DNA of 7,388 bases, from contig JAJCYL010000542.1 in the NCBI GenBank assembly GCA_029262955.1, positions 1-7,388 on the forward strand, read 5' to 3'. Shown in pieces: positions 1 through 6,956 of this stretch. The notes under the pieces were generated by a model that ran no database searches, was not told the DNA's origin, and saw nothing but the letters and a program-made list of their open reading frames with translations. The stretch is from Cytophagales bacterium (GTDB lineage Bacteria > Bacteroidota > Bacteroidia > Cytophagales > Cyclobacteriaceae). Position 1 is the first letter of the stretch. Every line of letters starts with the position of its first letter. Made by a program: the position numbers and the translations under genes.

Positions 1-15
1 TTTTATGTTCTTCAT
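1..15 (-). CDS. Start of SusD/RagB-like lipoprotein gene (partial, cut by window edge)
   Basis: Only five codons are present, reading Met-Lys-Asn-Ile-Lys from an ATG at 15 to 13. They begin 19 bp after the stop codon of the SusC-like gene on the same strand. A Met-Lys-rich start is typical of a lipoprotein signal peptide, and in Bacteroidetes a susD-like gene almost always follows susC directly. SusD proteins are surface lipoproteins that cap the SusC barrel and bind glycan. The call therefore rests on position and start context, not on any conserved domain. It could be another gene of the locus. Confidence 0.6.
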
Positions 16-34
16 TTTTGTAAGTGAATGTTAC

Positions 35-3000
35 CTAAAAAGTAACTGACCAGCCAAATTGCCAGATTCTAGGTTGTGGAGATGCCCCATCATCCGTACC
101 TGTCGACAGAGGAAATTCACCTTTCTGGAAGCTTTGTGATCTTGTCACCTCAGGATCAAATCCGGAATAACCTGTAAAAGTGGCCAAATTTTGAACTCCA
201 AAATAGAATCTCGCTCGTGAGACAAATCCATCCAATTGATTTTCCAAAATTGAAGATGGAATTGTATAACCAATTTGAAGGTTATTAATTCTCATAAAAC
301 CAGCATCTTCAATCCATCTGTCAGAAAATCGATTATTTCCGTTAGGATCATCTTCCGTAAGTCTCGGAATACTATTACTGGTACCATCACCCGTCCATCG
401 TTTTAATACAGTTGATTTAAAATTGGCATTTCCAGACAAGGATTCAAGCTGGGAACGAGCCTGATTGTAAACCTGAATATCACCTACACCACGAAGCTGA
501 ACGGATAAATCAAAAGCCTTATAACCAACGCTAAATGTGCCGCCGTAGTAAAATCCAGGTAGGGGGCTTCCTAAATTAGTTCGATCCTCTGAATCAACAT
601 CTCCATCTCCATCTACATCCACAAACCTAATATCTCCAGCTTCTGCACCACTAGAAAATGTATCAGTTAAAGCGCCATCAGCCTCACCCTGGTTTTGATA
701 TAAACCGTCAGTCTTAAAACCAAAGAAATGCCCGAGACTTTGGCCTGCAATTGTCTGGTGGGTCTGTCCACCACCAATTCCTGATATAATTTGAGAAACT
801 TGTCCCAAATTCCTGACTTCATTATTCACGGTTGTTACATTACCACTGATACTGTAAGTCCAATCTCCAATCGAATTTTGATAGGCAGCTGCTAACTCTA
901 TTCCATTATTTCGAATTTCACCCACATTGGCATCGGCTGGAAGGAAGTAACCTGATACAAATGGTAGTGGCAGACCAATAAGTACGTCCTTACTGGTTTT
1001 CTGATAGTAATCAAAGGTTACTTGAAGCTTGCCCTCGAATAAACCGATATCAGCTCCAATATCAAACTGATTACTAGTCTCCCATTTGAGAGCAGCATTT
1101 GCAAAATTCACCGGTACCGGACCTCTAACTGGTGTTTGCCCTTCACCCAGAACATAGAAGATATTGGTCGATACTGCACTGAGGAAAGCAAAATTTACAC
1201 CGGTAAACTGGTTGCCGGATTGCCCCCAGCTACCTCGAATCTTAACATCGTCGAACAAAGTATTGGTAGGAAAGAATGCTTCTTCAGAAAGTCTCCACCC
1301 CAGTGATATTGAAGGGAAGATGTCATCTCGATTGTTTGAAGCAAACCTTGAGGTTGCATCTCTTCTCATATTGAAAGTTGCAAGGTATTTCCCATTGTAG
1401 TTATAATTAATCCTACCAAGAATACCTTGTAAGGACCACTGATCAGCTTCGTTACTGGCCGATACCAATGCGCCGGTAGAAGCAAATTTTATGTCCGTAT
1501 TAAACAATTCATTACCCTGTACTCTAATCTTGTCAAACTTAAAATTAGTTTCTTCATATCCTAATAGTATACTAAGGTTGTGATCACCAAAACTGCGTTC
1601 ATAAGTAAGTGTATTGGCCCAATTAGTAGTTTGTTCCTCTGGTCGTGATTGTACTATACGAGAAGGTTGAAATTCCTGACCATAGTCTACTTCCTCCTGA
1701 AAGAATTCAGCACTGCCAAAATTTCGATCAATACCACCTGACATTCTGAATTTAAGTCCCTCTATTATTTCAAACTCTCCATAAAGATTACCGAGAATCT
1801 TAAAAGTACTGATGGTTGTCTTATTAACTCTTTCGTCTGTTCTCAGTAGCCTATTTGACGCAAAACCCTCACCTAAATTAGCTACAGTCTCCTGATTAAA
1901 GCCGAAAGGGCCATTTACATCAAATGGTTGAAAATATGGTGCATTAAGTGAACTCTGAAAACCAGCAAATAGACCTCCACCTTCGGATTGCGTCAACCGA
2001 TCTGTATCAGAAATTAAAATTGACTCTCCGAATTTGAATCTGTCTCCTACCTTGATATCCGAATTCGCTTTAACCGAAAACCTTTCAAAGTCCTGGCCCG
2101 GTTCGATGCCCTCAGCAGTTAGATAACCTCCTGAAATAAGATAATTGGCATTTTCTGATCCTCCGGTTACTGAAATATTATGGCTTGACCTATTCCCGCT
2201 TCTAAAAACCAAATCCTGCCAGTCAACATCAGGGTTACCACTGAACTGAGTCAGGTCACGACCAAGCTGGCCCTGAATATCAATGTACTCCTGGGCGTTT
2301 AGGACATTGATTCGATCACGCACTTTTGCCTGACCAGCATAGCCACTATAAGTAACTTTGGGTTTGCCTGCTGTGCCTCTTTTGGTAGTTACAATTATCA
2401 CCCCGTTTGCTGCTCTTGCTCCATATATAGCAGCCGCAGAAGCGTCTTTCAATACATCTATGGATGCAATATCCTCAGGATTAATACCAGCCAAAGGATT
2501 AGAGTCCGTAGTAGAAGATGTATTTACTGTGATGTTGGTTGTCTGCACGATAGGCACACCATCAATCACCCACAAAGGCTGGTTATTGCCTACAGTTCCA
2601 ACTCCTCTTATTCTCACATTAATTGGAGCTCCAGGGTCTCCGCTTCTGTTGGTAATATTGACACCCGCAATCGTACCGGCCAAAGCCTGGTCCGGACTGG
2701 TAAAGGGTCTGTTTTCTATCAAGTCAGCTTTTATGCCACCCACAGCACCAGTAACATTAGCCTTTTCCTGCGTACCATATCCCACTACAACGACTTCAGC
2801 CAATGTTTTAAAGTCCGCTTCTAGTGAAATAGAAATAGTTGATTGATTGCCAATTGTTATGGTCTGTGATAAAAAACCTACATAAGAATAAGTAAGTGTT
2901 TCCGCATCTGCTGGCACTTGAAGGGTATACTGACCATTGAAATCAGTAATGGTACCTTGGGATGTCCCTGTAACCACTATATTAACCCCTGGTAGTCCTT

Positions 3001-3118
3001 CACCATCTGAAGAGGTGACTGCGCCATTAATAGATTTTTGTTGGCCATTGGCAATAAATGACAATGCCAAGAAAAAGCTGAGAAATGGCAAGATTGTTTT
3101 GTGTAATTGTTTTCTCAT
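35..3118 (-). CDS. SusC/RagA-family TonB-dependent outer-membrane transporter
   Basis: A 1027-residue outer-membrane barrel that imports glycan fragments using TonB energy, normally in complex with a SusD lipoprotein. Residues 1-25 form a Sec signal peptide (probable cleavage after ANG, before QQK). Residues 28-105 are a carboxypeptidase-regulatory-like beta domain. A TonB-box-like EVVVVGYGTQ (108-117) leads into the plug. The SusC signature lies at about 221-248, with core KDASAAAIYGARAANGV. Typical barrel motifs follow, including the WETSNQFDIGAD region (679-690), and an Asp-rich DVDGDGDVD loop at 834-842. The protein ends in phenylalanine, as barrels recognised by BAM usually do. Length is normal and no frameshift is seen. 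An AAGGAAG sequence just upstream of the ATG (about 3122-3128) supports the start. There is no N-terminal STN domain and no adjacent anti-sigma gene, so FecA-type signalling is not indicated. The substrate is inferred only from neighbours: a galactosamine-containing glycan. Confidence 0.95.
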   Translation of the reverse strand: MRKQLHKTILPFLSFFLALSFIANGQQKSINGAVTSSDGEGLPGVNIVVTGTSQGTITDFNGQYTLQVPADAETLTYSYVGFLSQTITIGNQSTISISLEADFKTLAEVVVVGYGTQEKANVTGAVGGIKADLIENRPFTSPDQALAGTIAGVNITNRSGDPGAPINVRIRGVGTVGNNQPLWVIDGVPIVQTTNITVNTSSTTDSNPLAGINPEDIASIDVLKDASAAAIYGARAANGVIIVTTKRGTAGKPKVTYSGYAGQAKVRDRINVLNAQEYIDIQGQLGRDLTQFSGNPDVDWQDLVFRSGNRSSHNISVTGGSENANYLISGGYLTAEGIEPGQDFERFSVKANSDIKVGDRFKFGESILISDTDRLTQSEGGGLFAGFQSSLNAPYFQPFDVNGPFGFNQETVANLGEGFASNRLLRTDERVNKTTISTFKILGNLYGEFEIIEGLKFRMSGGIDRNFGSAEFFQEEVDYGQEFQPSRIVQSRPEEQTTNWANTLTYERSFGDHNLSILLGYEETNFKFDKIRVQGNELFNTDIKFASTGALVSASNEADQWSLQGILGRINYNYNGKYLATFNMRRDATSRFASNNRDDIFPSISLGWRLSEEAFFPTNTLFDDVKIRGSWGQSGNQFTGVNFAFLSAVSTNIFYVLGEGQTPVRGPVPVNFANAALKWETSNQFDIGADIGLFEGKLQVTFDYYQKTSKDVLIGLPLPFVSGYFLPADANVGEIRNNGIELAAAYQNSIGDWTYSISGNVTTVNNEVRNLGQVSQIISGIGGGQTHQTIAGQSLGHFFGFKTDGLYQNQGEADGALTDTFSSGAEAGDIRFVDVDGDGDVDSEDRTNLGSPLPGFYYGGTFSVGYKAFDLSVQLRGVGDIQVYNQARSQLESLSGNANFKSTVLKRWTGDGTSNSIPRLTEDDPNGNNRFSDRWIEDAGFMRINNLQIGYTIPSSILENQLDGFVSRARFYFGVQNLATFTGYSGFDPEVTRSQSFQKGEFPLSTGTDDGASPQPRIWQFGWSVTF

Positions 3119-3172
3119 AGTCTTCCTTTTTTCTGATTATTTCACTTCTTTAATAAAACTAAATATTAATGT

Positions 3173-3230
3173 TTTCTTTTCAAACCTTTCGTTATTATAT
3201 TTTTTCTTTCTTTATCTTATTTTTCATCTC
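3173..3230 (+). promoter_or_regulatory. T-rich array with 5-bp-phased TTTC/TTAT words upstream of susC (weak AgaR-site candidate)
   Basis: TTTC occurs at 3187, 3207 and 3222, all in one 5-bp register, with TTAT words at 3192, 3212 and 3217 in the same register. Against the recalled AgaR core TTTC-R-TTTY-R-TTTY, the segments starting at 3187 and 3207 each match about 10 of 14 positions. The tract is low in complexity, so chance is a serious alternative. It could equally be an A-rich untranslated leader of the susC mRNA, which is common in Bacteroidetes. Confidence 0.25.
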
Positions 3231-3231
3231 A

Positions 3232-3260
3232 CAAATAAAAATTTGAGGGATAGTAAGCAA
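3232..3260 (-). promoter_or_regulatory. Weak candidate susC promoter
   Basis: Read on the minus strand, TTG (3260-3258), 18 nt, then TTTATTTG (3239-3232). This differs from the Bacteroidetes consensus TTG...TAnnTTTG at one fixed base of the -7 element. It would give a leader of roughly 100 nt running through the A-rich tract. No better match was found in the gap. Confidence 0.25.
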
Positions 3261-3355
3261 TGTTTCGAAACTACCTCCCGTTACAATCCTCTTTCAGTAC
3301 TCTTCAGATCCTTGTGATTCAACTAAAGTATTCTATGATAGTCTATGCTATTATT

Positions 3356-3366
3356 AGCAATAATAA
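3356..3366 (+). repeat. AGCAATAATAA intergenic repeat, copy 1
   Basis: An exact 11-bp word shared with 5877-5887 and 6862-6872. This copy lies 36 bp past the permease stop and is part of a 7-bp inverted repeat, TATTATT-AGC-AATAATA (3349-3365). The AT-only arms make it a poor terminator. The role of the repeat is unknown. Confidence 0.45.
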
Positions 3367-3401
3367 AAATTTACTATTTAAGATCAAAATCCCACATTAG
3401 A

Positions 3402-4277
3402 TCAGTCCATTTTTTCTTCAGGTTCTATAGCCAACAATAGTGCCGCTATAACGGCTATAGCAATTCCAACCGCCTTAATTGTTCCTGGTACTATTGCCAA
3501 AACAATCATTGATATAATTGATGTCAACAAAGGTGCACCTGCATTGGTCAATGGGGATACAACCATGGCTTTACCATACCTAAATGCGTATACCAGACAT
3601 AACGCACCTATCGAATTCAAAATTTGAGTTCCAGCAGCGAGATAGGGACCATTTAGTCCCCAATTAACAGGTTGTGTGAAATCCGTCATAACTATAGAAA
3701 TCGGAATTAGCAGAATTCCTGCAACCATCATATAAAAGAATATACTCTCTGCGTGCATAGTCTTATTGGAAAGTTTCATAAAATAAGCTTGAAATCCCCA
3801 GGCGACAAGTACCAGTAAAGCCAAAATAAACCAAACAAATCCTTCCTCATCCGACTCTCCAGCTGTATAATTTAATAATGGTAGGGAGCACAATGCCAAT
3901 ACAATCCCTATCATACCTAACCAACCTGTTCGTTCTTTTAGAAAGACGTATGACATAATGATCGTGACAACCGGAGATAAGGAAATAATTGGAAATATGA
4001 GGTAAGTCGGACCAATGTTGATTGCATGAAAAAGCAACATTTGTCCACCAGAACCCAATAATCCAACTATTGAACCATATAGAATTGATTTTTTGTCATA
4101 CTGTAGATCCCAATTAACCAGTTTCAGAGCCACAATTGCCGGGGGAATCATGGTAAGAGCCCACACACAGTATACGAGCGTTTCTGGAAATCCATTTTCA
4201 GCAGGCAATCCTGCAAATGCGCCCCAAATACCCCAAAATACTGTTGCTACCAATGCATAAATTAACCAAAGTTTCAT
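3402..4277 (-). CDS. EamA/DMT-superfamily inner-membrane permease
   Basis: A 291-residue, very hydrophobic protein with about ten predicted membrane segments: roughly 3-22, 32-52, 66-86, 92-112, 118-136, 148-166, 178-198, 210-230, 238-262 and 266-284. This is the layout of the drug/metabolite transporter superfamily, in which two five-helix EamA halves are tandemly duplicated. The segment FLKERTGWLGMIGIVLALC (112-130) is the conserved end of the first EamA repeat. The tail is short and charged (EPEEKMD). Family members move amino acids, nucleotide sugars, sugars or other small metabolites, so sequence alone does not give the substrate. The gene starts 26 bp after the stop of the exported barrel-protein gene on the same strand, so the two are probably co-transcribed. 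That context suggests it imports a sugar or amino sugar released by that enzyme. Topology was judged by eye. Confidence 0.85.
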   Translation of the reverse strand: MKLWLIYALVATVFWGIWGAFAGLPAENGFPETLVYCVWALTMIPPAIVALKLVNWDLQYDKKSILYGSIVGLLGSGGQMLLFHAINIGPTYLIFPIISLSPVVTIIMSYVFLKERTGWLGMIGIVLALCSLPLLNYTAGESDEEGFVWFILALLVLVAWGFQAYFMKLSNKTMHAESIFFYMMVAGILLIPISIVMTDFTQPVNWGLNGPYLAAGTQILNSIGALCLVYAFRYGKAMVVSPLTNAGAPLLTSIISMIVLAIVPGTIKAVGIAIAVIAALLLAIEPEEKMD

Positions 4278-4303
4278 ACGTGCGGCTTTTTAAAAATTAA
4301 GGT

Positions 4304-5851
4304 CTACATTAAATTTCGTTTCAAAGTCAAAGAACCATCATCGTTTAATGGTTGATGGCAAGCCCAGGAAACAGGATATCTCTGCCCCTTAACCTCAATT
4401 TCACAACTCAACCTTAGTCCTTCCCATGGAGTATTCTTTGGTAGTGTCAACTGCACCTGCCTCACTTTTCCGGGAAGCGGATATCCAGGATCTATACTGC
4501 CCCCTACTTTAAAAGAGCGGTTTTTATCACCAACATAAATACGCAACGCCCCAGGTACTCCAGCTATACCATCATTCACTAATCCCAGAATAAGGTGTGG
4601 ATATTCATCTTCAAAAAACCATATCCAGGATGGTCTTACCCTATAGCCTATTGATCTTGCCAAATCATCGATTGCATTAGGAAACTGATTATAGTAGTTC
4701 ATTAAGTTGTCGGCAGATATATTGTGCCAATTCCACAATGAACAATACGTTGGGCTCACATCTTTTATATGAGATATAATTTGATCTGTTTTTGGTATGC
4801 CTTCTGAAATTTTAAGTGTTTCAGGAGAACCATCTGAAATACCATTTTCAATGGTGGCACCAATCCATGGAGGCCGGTTACTTAAAGCATCAATTTGAGG
4901 ATTTTCTATGAAGATTGTGTCCGTTCTTATCCAATTATGAGATCTTATAGTGCGATCCAACACCTCGGAATTACCAACATTACTGTAATCAGGCTGAGTA
5001 TTTGTGGTTAATGGAGTTTTGTTCCAGTTTGAAGCCTGATGTTCAAACATCTCAATTGAGGTCTTTTCTGCAGTTAAATAATCTGGAAACGGATTCCCAG
5101 TAAATGGCCAGGTGTGTCCTTCTCCCCAAAATCCATACATATATGTATCAATGTATTCCACAAGGTCGTTTCCATTGTATTCGGAAGACAATAAATCGTC
5201 CAACTCCTTAAAAGCTCTCATGAACGCTGGATGATCATATCTTGGTGCAGAATGAACCTTCCCGGGAATGCCAATTTCAGCTGTGGTGCCCAACTTGACA
5301 AATGGAATCTTATCTACCAGAAAATCCGGGACTGAGTGTCCTTCAATCACCGGACTCATTAACTGTACTCTTATTCCAACTCGCTTATTATATTTTTTTG
5401 CCAGATCAAAAGTGATTTTCCAATGCTCTGGGAATTCTAACTTTCCTGGCCTCTTTTGTATATCTCGCCAATCTACTCTGATATACAATTTATCCCCCAG
5501 TGGTAGCCTGGCCAATTTATCTATTGACTCATACAGGGTTTCACCTGAAACTTTTGGTGGACCAACTTCATCACATATATAGGTGACCATCCCCATTCCA
5601 AAATTTGGCACTTTTTCAGTGGTTGCAGAAGTAATCATCACGACATCACTTCCAGCTGCGTTTGCTCCAGGGCCATAATTCGCAAATGGTCCTTGAAATA
5701 ATCTGTTACTAATCTTCGGTGGAGGTCCAAAGTCGTAACCATCCCAATTGTGGGAAGGAATTTTTCTATCCAATGACGATGCTTCTGGCCTCAGGGTAGA
5801 AACAAATCCTAAAGCGGATGATTTTAGAATAAATGACCTTCTCTTCATCAT
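4304..5851 (-). CDS. Exported glycoside-hydrolase-like protein (TIM-barrel-like, DUF4832-like C-terminus)
   Basis: A 515-residue protein. The N-terminus carries KRRSFILKS (3-11), a twin-arginine-like motif, then a short apolar stretch (12-20). This suggests Tat export, although the cleavage site is unclear and no lipobox cysteine is present. Residues about 85-400 read like a clan-A-type barrel: RVDWRDIQKRPGKLEF (125-140) resembles the W-x-x-I-x-P-x-x-G-x-F strand-helix region of GH-A enzymes. YMYGFWGEGHTWPF (237-250) offers Glu244 as a candidate acid/base, and GATIENG (331-337) offers Glu335 as a possible nucleophile. Residues about 405-500 look like a beta-sandwich with the LGLVNDGIAGVPG pattern seen in DUF4832-type C-terminal domains. 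Translation can start at either of two adjacent ATGs (5851 or 5848); the first is listed. It is probably co-transcribed with the permease 26 bp downstream. The neighbouring aga-type genes suggest a galactosamine-containing substrate, which is inference. Enzyme activity is unproven. Confidence 0.7.
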   Translation of the reverse strand: MMKRRSFILKSSALGFVSTLRPEASSLDRKIPSHNWDGYDFGPPPKISNRLFQGPFANYGPGANAAGSDVVMITSATTEKVPNFGMGMVTYICDEVGPPKVSGETLYESIDKLARLPLGDKLYIRVDWRDIQKRPGKLEFPEHWKITFDLAKKYNKRVGIRVQLMSPVIEGHSVPDFLVDKIPFVKLGTTAEIGIPGKVHSAPRYDHPAFMRAFKELDDLLSSEYNGNDLVEYIDTYMYGFWGEGHTWPFTGNPFPDYLTAEKTSIEMFEHQASNWNKTPLTTNTQPDYSNVGNSEVLDRTIRSHNWIRTDTIFIENPQIDALSNRPPWIGATIENGISDGSPETLKISEGIPKTDQIISHIKDVSPTYCSLWNWHNISADNLMNYYNQFPNAIDDLARSIGYRVRPSWIWFFEDEYPHLILGLVNDGIAGVPGALRIYVGDKNRSFKVGGSIDPGYPLPGKVRQVQLTLPKNTPWEGLRLSCEIEVKGQRYPVSWACHQPLNDDGSLTLKRNLM

Positions 5852-5868
5852 TACTTAAATTCGAAGCC

Positions 5869-5897
5869 TAAACATAAGCAATAATAACTTTTCGCAA
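5869..5897 (-). promoter_or_regulatory. Candidate promoter of the barrel-protein/permease operon
   Basis: Minus strand: TTG (5897-5895), 18 nt, TATGTTTA (5876-5869). It matches the Bacteroidetes -33/-7 pattern TTG...TAnnTTTG except for the final base. Transcription would start about 10 nt upstream of the ATG. Two copies of the AGCAATAATAA-type word lie in the spacer and over the -33 element. Confidence 0.4.
5877..5887 (+). repeat. AGCAATAATAA intergenic repeat, copy 2
   Basis: Exact 11-bp match to copies at 3356-3366 and 6862-6872. It lies about 25 bp upstream of the barrel-protein start, within its candidate promoter spacer. A near copy, CGCAATAATAC, follows at 5893-5903, 16 bp further on, making a tandem pair. 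Confidence 0.5.
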
Positions 5898-5903
5898 TAA
5901 TAC

Positions 5904-5927
5904 AATCTTTCGTTTTGTTGTTATTCT
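5904..5927 (+). promoter_or_regulatory. Candidate AgaR operator upstream of the barrel-protein operon
   Basis: The plus-strand word TTTCGTTTTGTTGT (5908-5921) matches 13 of 14 positions of TTTC-R-TTTY-R-TTTY, which is the core of the E. coli AgaR consensus as I recall it. The match continues with ATTCT in the same 5-bp register. It lies about 55-75 bp upstream of the ATG, just upstream of the candidate -33 element. With an AgaR-like gene next door, binding by that protein is a reasonable inference. The consensus was recalled from memory and should be checked. Confidence 0.5.
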
Positions 5928-6061
5928 TATAAAGCAGTCCGCAAATTGATGAAATCTCTCTGATCTGAGAAAAAACATCAAAAAGGAATAGGTCCAATTC
6001 AGCCCTTTGTGGTGCTTGTAGTAATGATACTTTGAAGCTGTCTCCGGGGTCGTGATAAGAA

Positions 6062-6844
6062 TTACGCTATAATAACCTCTACTCCAGCATCCTCGAGGTT
6101 TTTTCTGTCTTCAGCAGAAATCTTTGAGTCCGTCACAATTTTATCAATCTTTGAAATACTGCATATGAAGGCAAAACTTCTTTTGCTGAACTTGCTTGAA
6201 TCAGTAACTAATATTACTTCATTAGAAACCTCTATCATACACTCATTTAAATGTGCTTCCTCAATATTGGGAGTAAATACACCTTGTTTGCTATCCATCC
6301 CATCAACACCCAAAAACAATTTATCGACATTGAAGTTTTTTAAACTTTTTTCAGCCATAGGTCCAACGAGTGATTGTGAATTTTTTCTCATAAATCCACC
6401 GGGCATTATTAAATTAATGTTGGCCTTGTTCATCGAAAGCACCGCAATATTTAGGGCATTAGTAATAATAGTAAGGTCGGCAACTTCATCAAAGTTCTTG
6501 ACCATTTCTGCTGTTGTCGTTCCAGAGTCTACAATAATTATTTCCGAATCACTGACCAGACTTGCTGCCTTCCTTCCAATTCGTAGTTTTTCCTCAAAAT
6601 GTATTTTATCTTTCTCTGAAATCCCGTAATCAACCCCAACTCTCCCCTCGAACTTCATGGCCCCTCCTCTTGCTCGTATGACCAACCTTTTCTGCTCTAG
6701 TTGATCAAGGTCATTCCTTATGGTCACCTCACTTACATCGAATTCCTTACTGAGTTCGTGTACAAAAACTTCTCCGTTTTGATTGATCTGTTTTAGTATT
6801 TGATTTCGGCGTCCAACTGTGGATCCCTTACTCTTAATACCCAT
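6062..6844 (-). CDS. agaR: DeoR-family transcriptional repressor, AgaR-like
   Basis: A 260-residue cytoplasmic regulator. An N-terminal DeoR helix-turn-helix spans about 11-65, with a recognition helix in VSEVTIRNDLDQLEQ (37-51). The C-terminal sugar-phosphate-sensing domain (about 80-255) keeps the ISOCOT-fold signature motifs: DSGTTT (106-111), TNALN (128-132), PGG (148-150), FLGVDG (177-182) and VTDSSKF (213-219). Compared from memory with E. coli AgaR, similarity runs along the whole length, especially VTIRNDL, DSGTTT, LFLGVD, the EEAHLN region and the final AGVEVI. E. coli AgaR represses GalNAc/galactosamine genes and responds to an amino-sugar phosphate; the same effector class is inferred here. 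It is divergent from agaS across a 148-bp control region containing direct repeats. Length is normal and no defect is seen. A paralogous specificity within the DeoR family remains possible. Confidence 0.85.
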   Translation of the reverse strand: MGIKSKGSTVGRRNQILKQINQNGEVFVHELSKEFDVSEVTIRNDLDQLEQKRLVIRARGGAMKFEGRVGVDYGISEKDKIHFEEKLRIGRKAASLVSDSEIIIVDSGTTTAEMVKNFDEVADLTIITNALNIAVLSMNKANINLIMPGGFMRKNSQSLVGPMAEKSLKNFNVDKLFLGVDGMDSKQGVFTPNIEEAHLNECMIEVSNEVILVTDSSKFSKRSFAFICSISKIDKIVTDSKISAEDRKNLEDAGVEVIIA

Positions 6845-6861
6845 TTATGTGTAGTTTGTAT

Positions 6862-6872
6862 AGCAATAATAA
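6862..6872 (+). repeat. AGCAATAATAA intergenic repeat, copy 3
   Basis: Exact 11-bp match to copies 1 and 2, located 17 bp upstream of the agaR start. Read on the minus strand it contains TATTATTG, which differs from the -7 consensus TAnnTTTG at one fixed base. It could therefore be part of the agaR promoter, but no TTG was found at a suitable distance. Confidence 0.45.
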
Positions 6873-6938
6873 TAACATTAATGATTACCTCTTAATCCCA
6901 ACGAATCGTAAGTATTTATAAGAATAAATCATAACTAA

Positions 6939-6956
6939 GAAAGTTATTGAAAGTTA
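6939..6956 (-). promoter_or_regulatory. Direct-repeat operator candidate in the agaR-agaS control region
   Basis: GAAAGTTA occurs twice, at 6939-6946 and 6949-6956, as a perfect 8-bp direct repeat with a 10-bp period (TAACTTTC on the minus strand). The TTTC words one helical turn apart fit the spacing of the recalled AgaR core, TTTC-R-TTTY-R-TTTY, at about 10 of 14 positions. The second repeat overlaps the -33 TTG of the agaS promoter, so a bound repressor would exclude RNA polymerase. An alternative is that TAACTTTC is a -7-like element for agaR, but no -33 match accompanies it. Confidence 0.55.

Larger units (their letters stand above)
3119..3401. other. Intergenic region upstream of susC
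   Basis: This 283-bp AT-rich gap separates the permease stop from the susC start. I see no gene in it on either strand. It contains a weak promoter candidate, a T-rich tract with TTTC words on the plus strand (3173-3230), the 10-bp palindrome GTTTCGAAAC (3262-3271) and one copy of the 11-bp repeat AGCAATAATAA. No GC-rich hairpin with a T-run follows the permease gene, so read-through from the upstream genes into susC is possible. Confidence 0.6.

Noticed and set aside
2358..2846. Plus-strand open frame of 162 codons inside susC
   Set aside because: It lies wholly opposite a well-conserved SusC plug region, has no recognisable domain, and follows from the composition of the complementary strand.
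3262..3271. Palindrome GTTTCGAAAC as an operator
   Set aside because: A single 10-bp palindrome with no second copy seen in the window and no fit to the direct-repeat sites. Chance is sufficient.
2937..3317. Plus-strand open frame crossing the susC start into the intergenic region
   Set aside because: The first half is the complement of the SusC signal peptide and N-terminal domain, and the rest is translated T-rich intergenic DNA.
3347..3366. Hairpin GCTATTATTAGC / TATTATT-AGC-AATAATA as a terminator for the permease gene
   Set aside because: The stems are short and almost wholly A/T, and no T-run follows on the minus strand. It is better explained as part of the repeated AGCAATAATAA word.
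5953..5976. Possible hairpin TCTC...GAGA followed by six A's between agaR and the barrel-protein gene
   Set aside because: The stem is only about four pairs, and on the coding strand no T-run follows it. It is not a credible terminator.
6165..6629. Plus-strand open frame of 154 codons inside agaR
   Set aside because: It is antisense to conserved DeoR effector-domain motifs and resembles no known protein.
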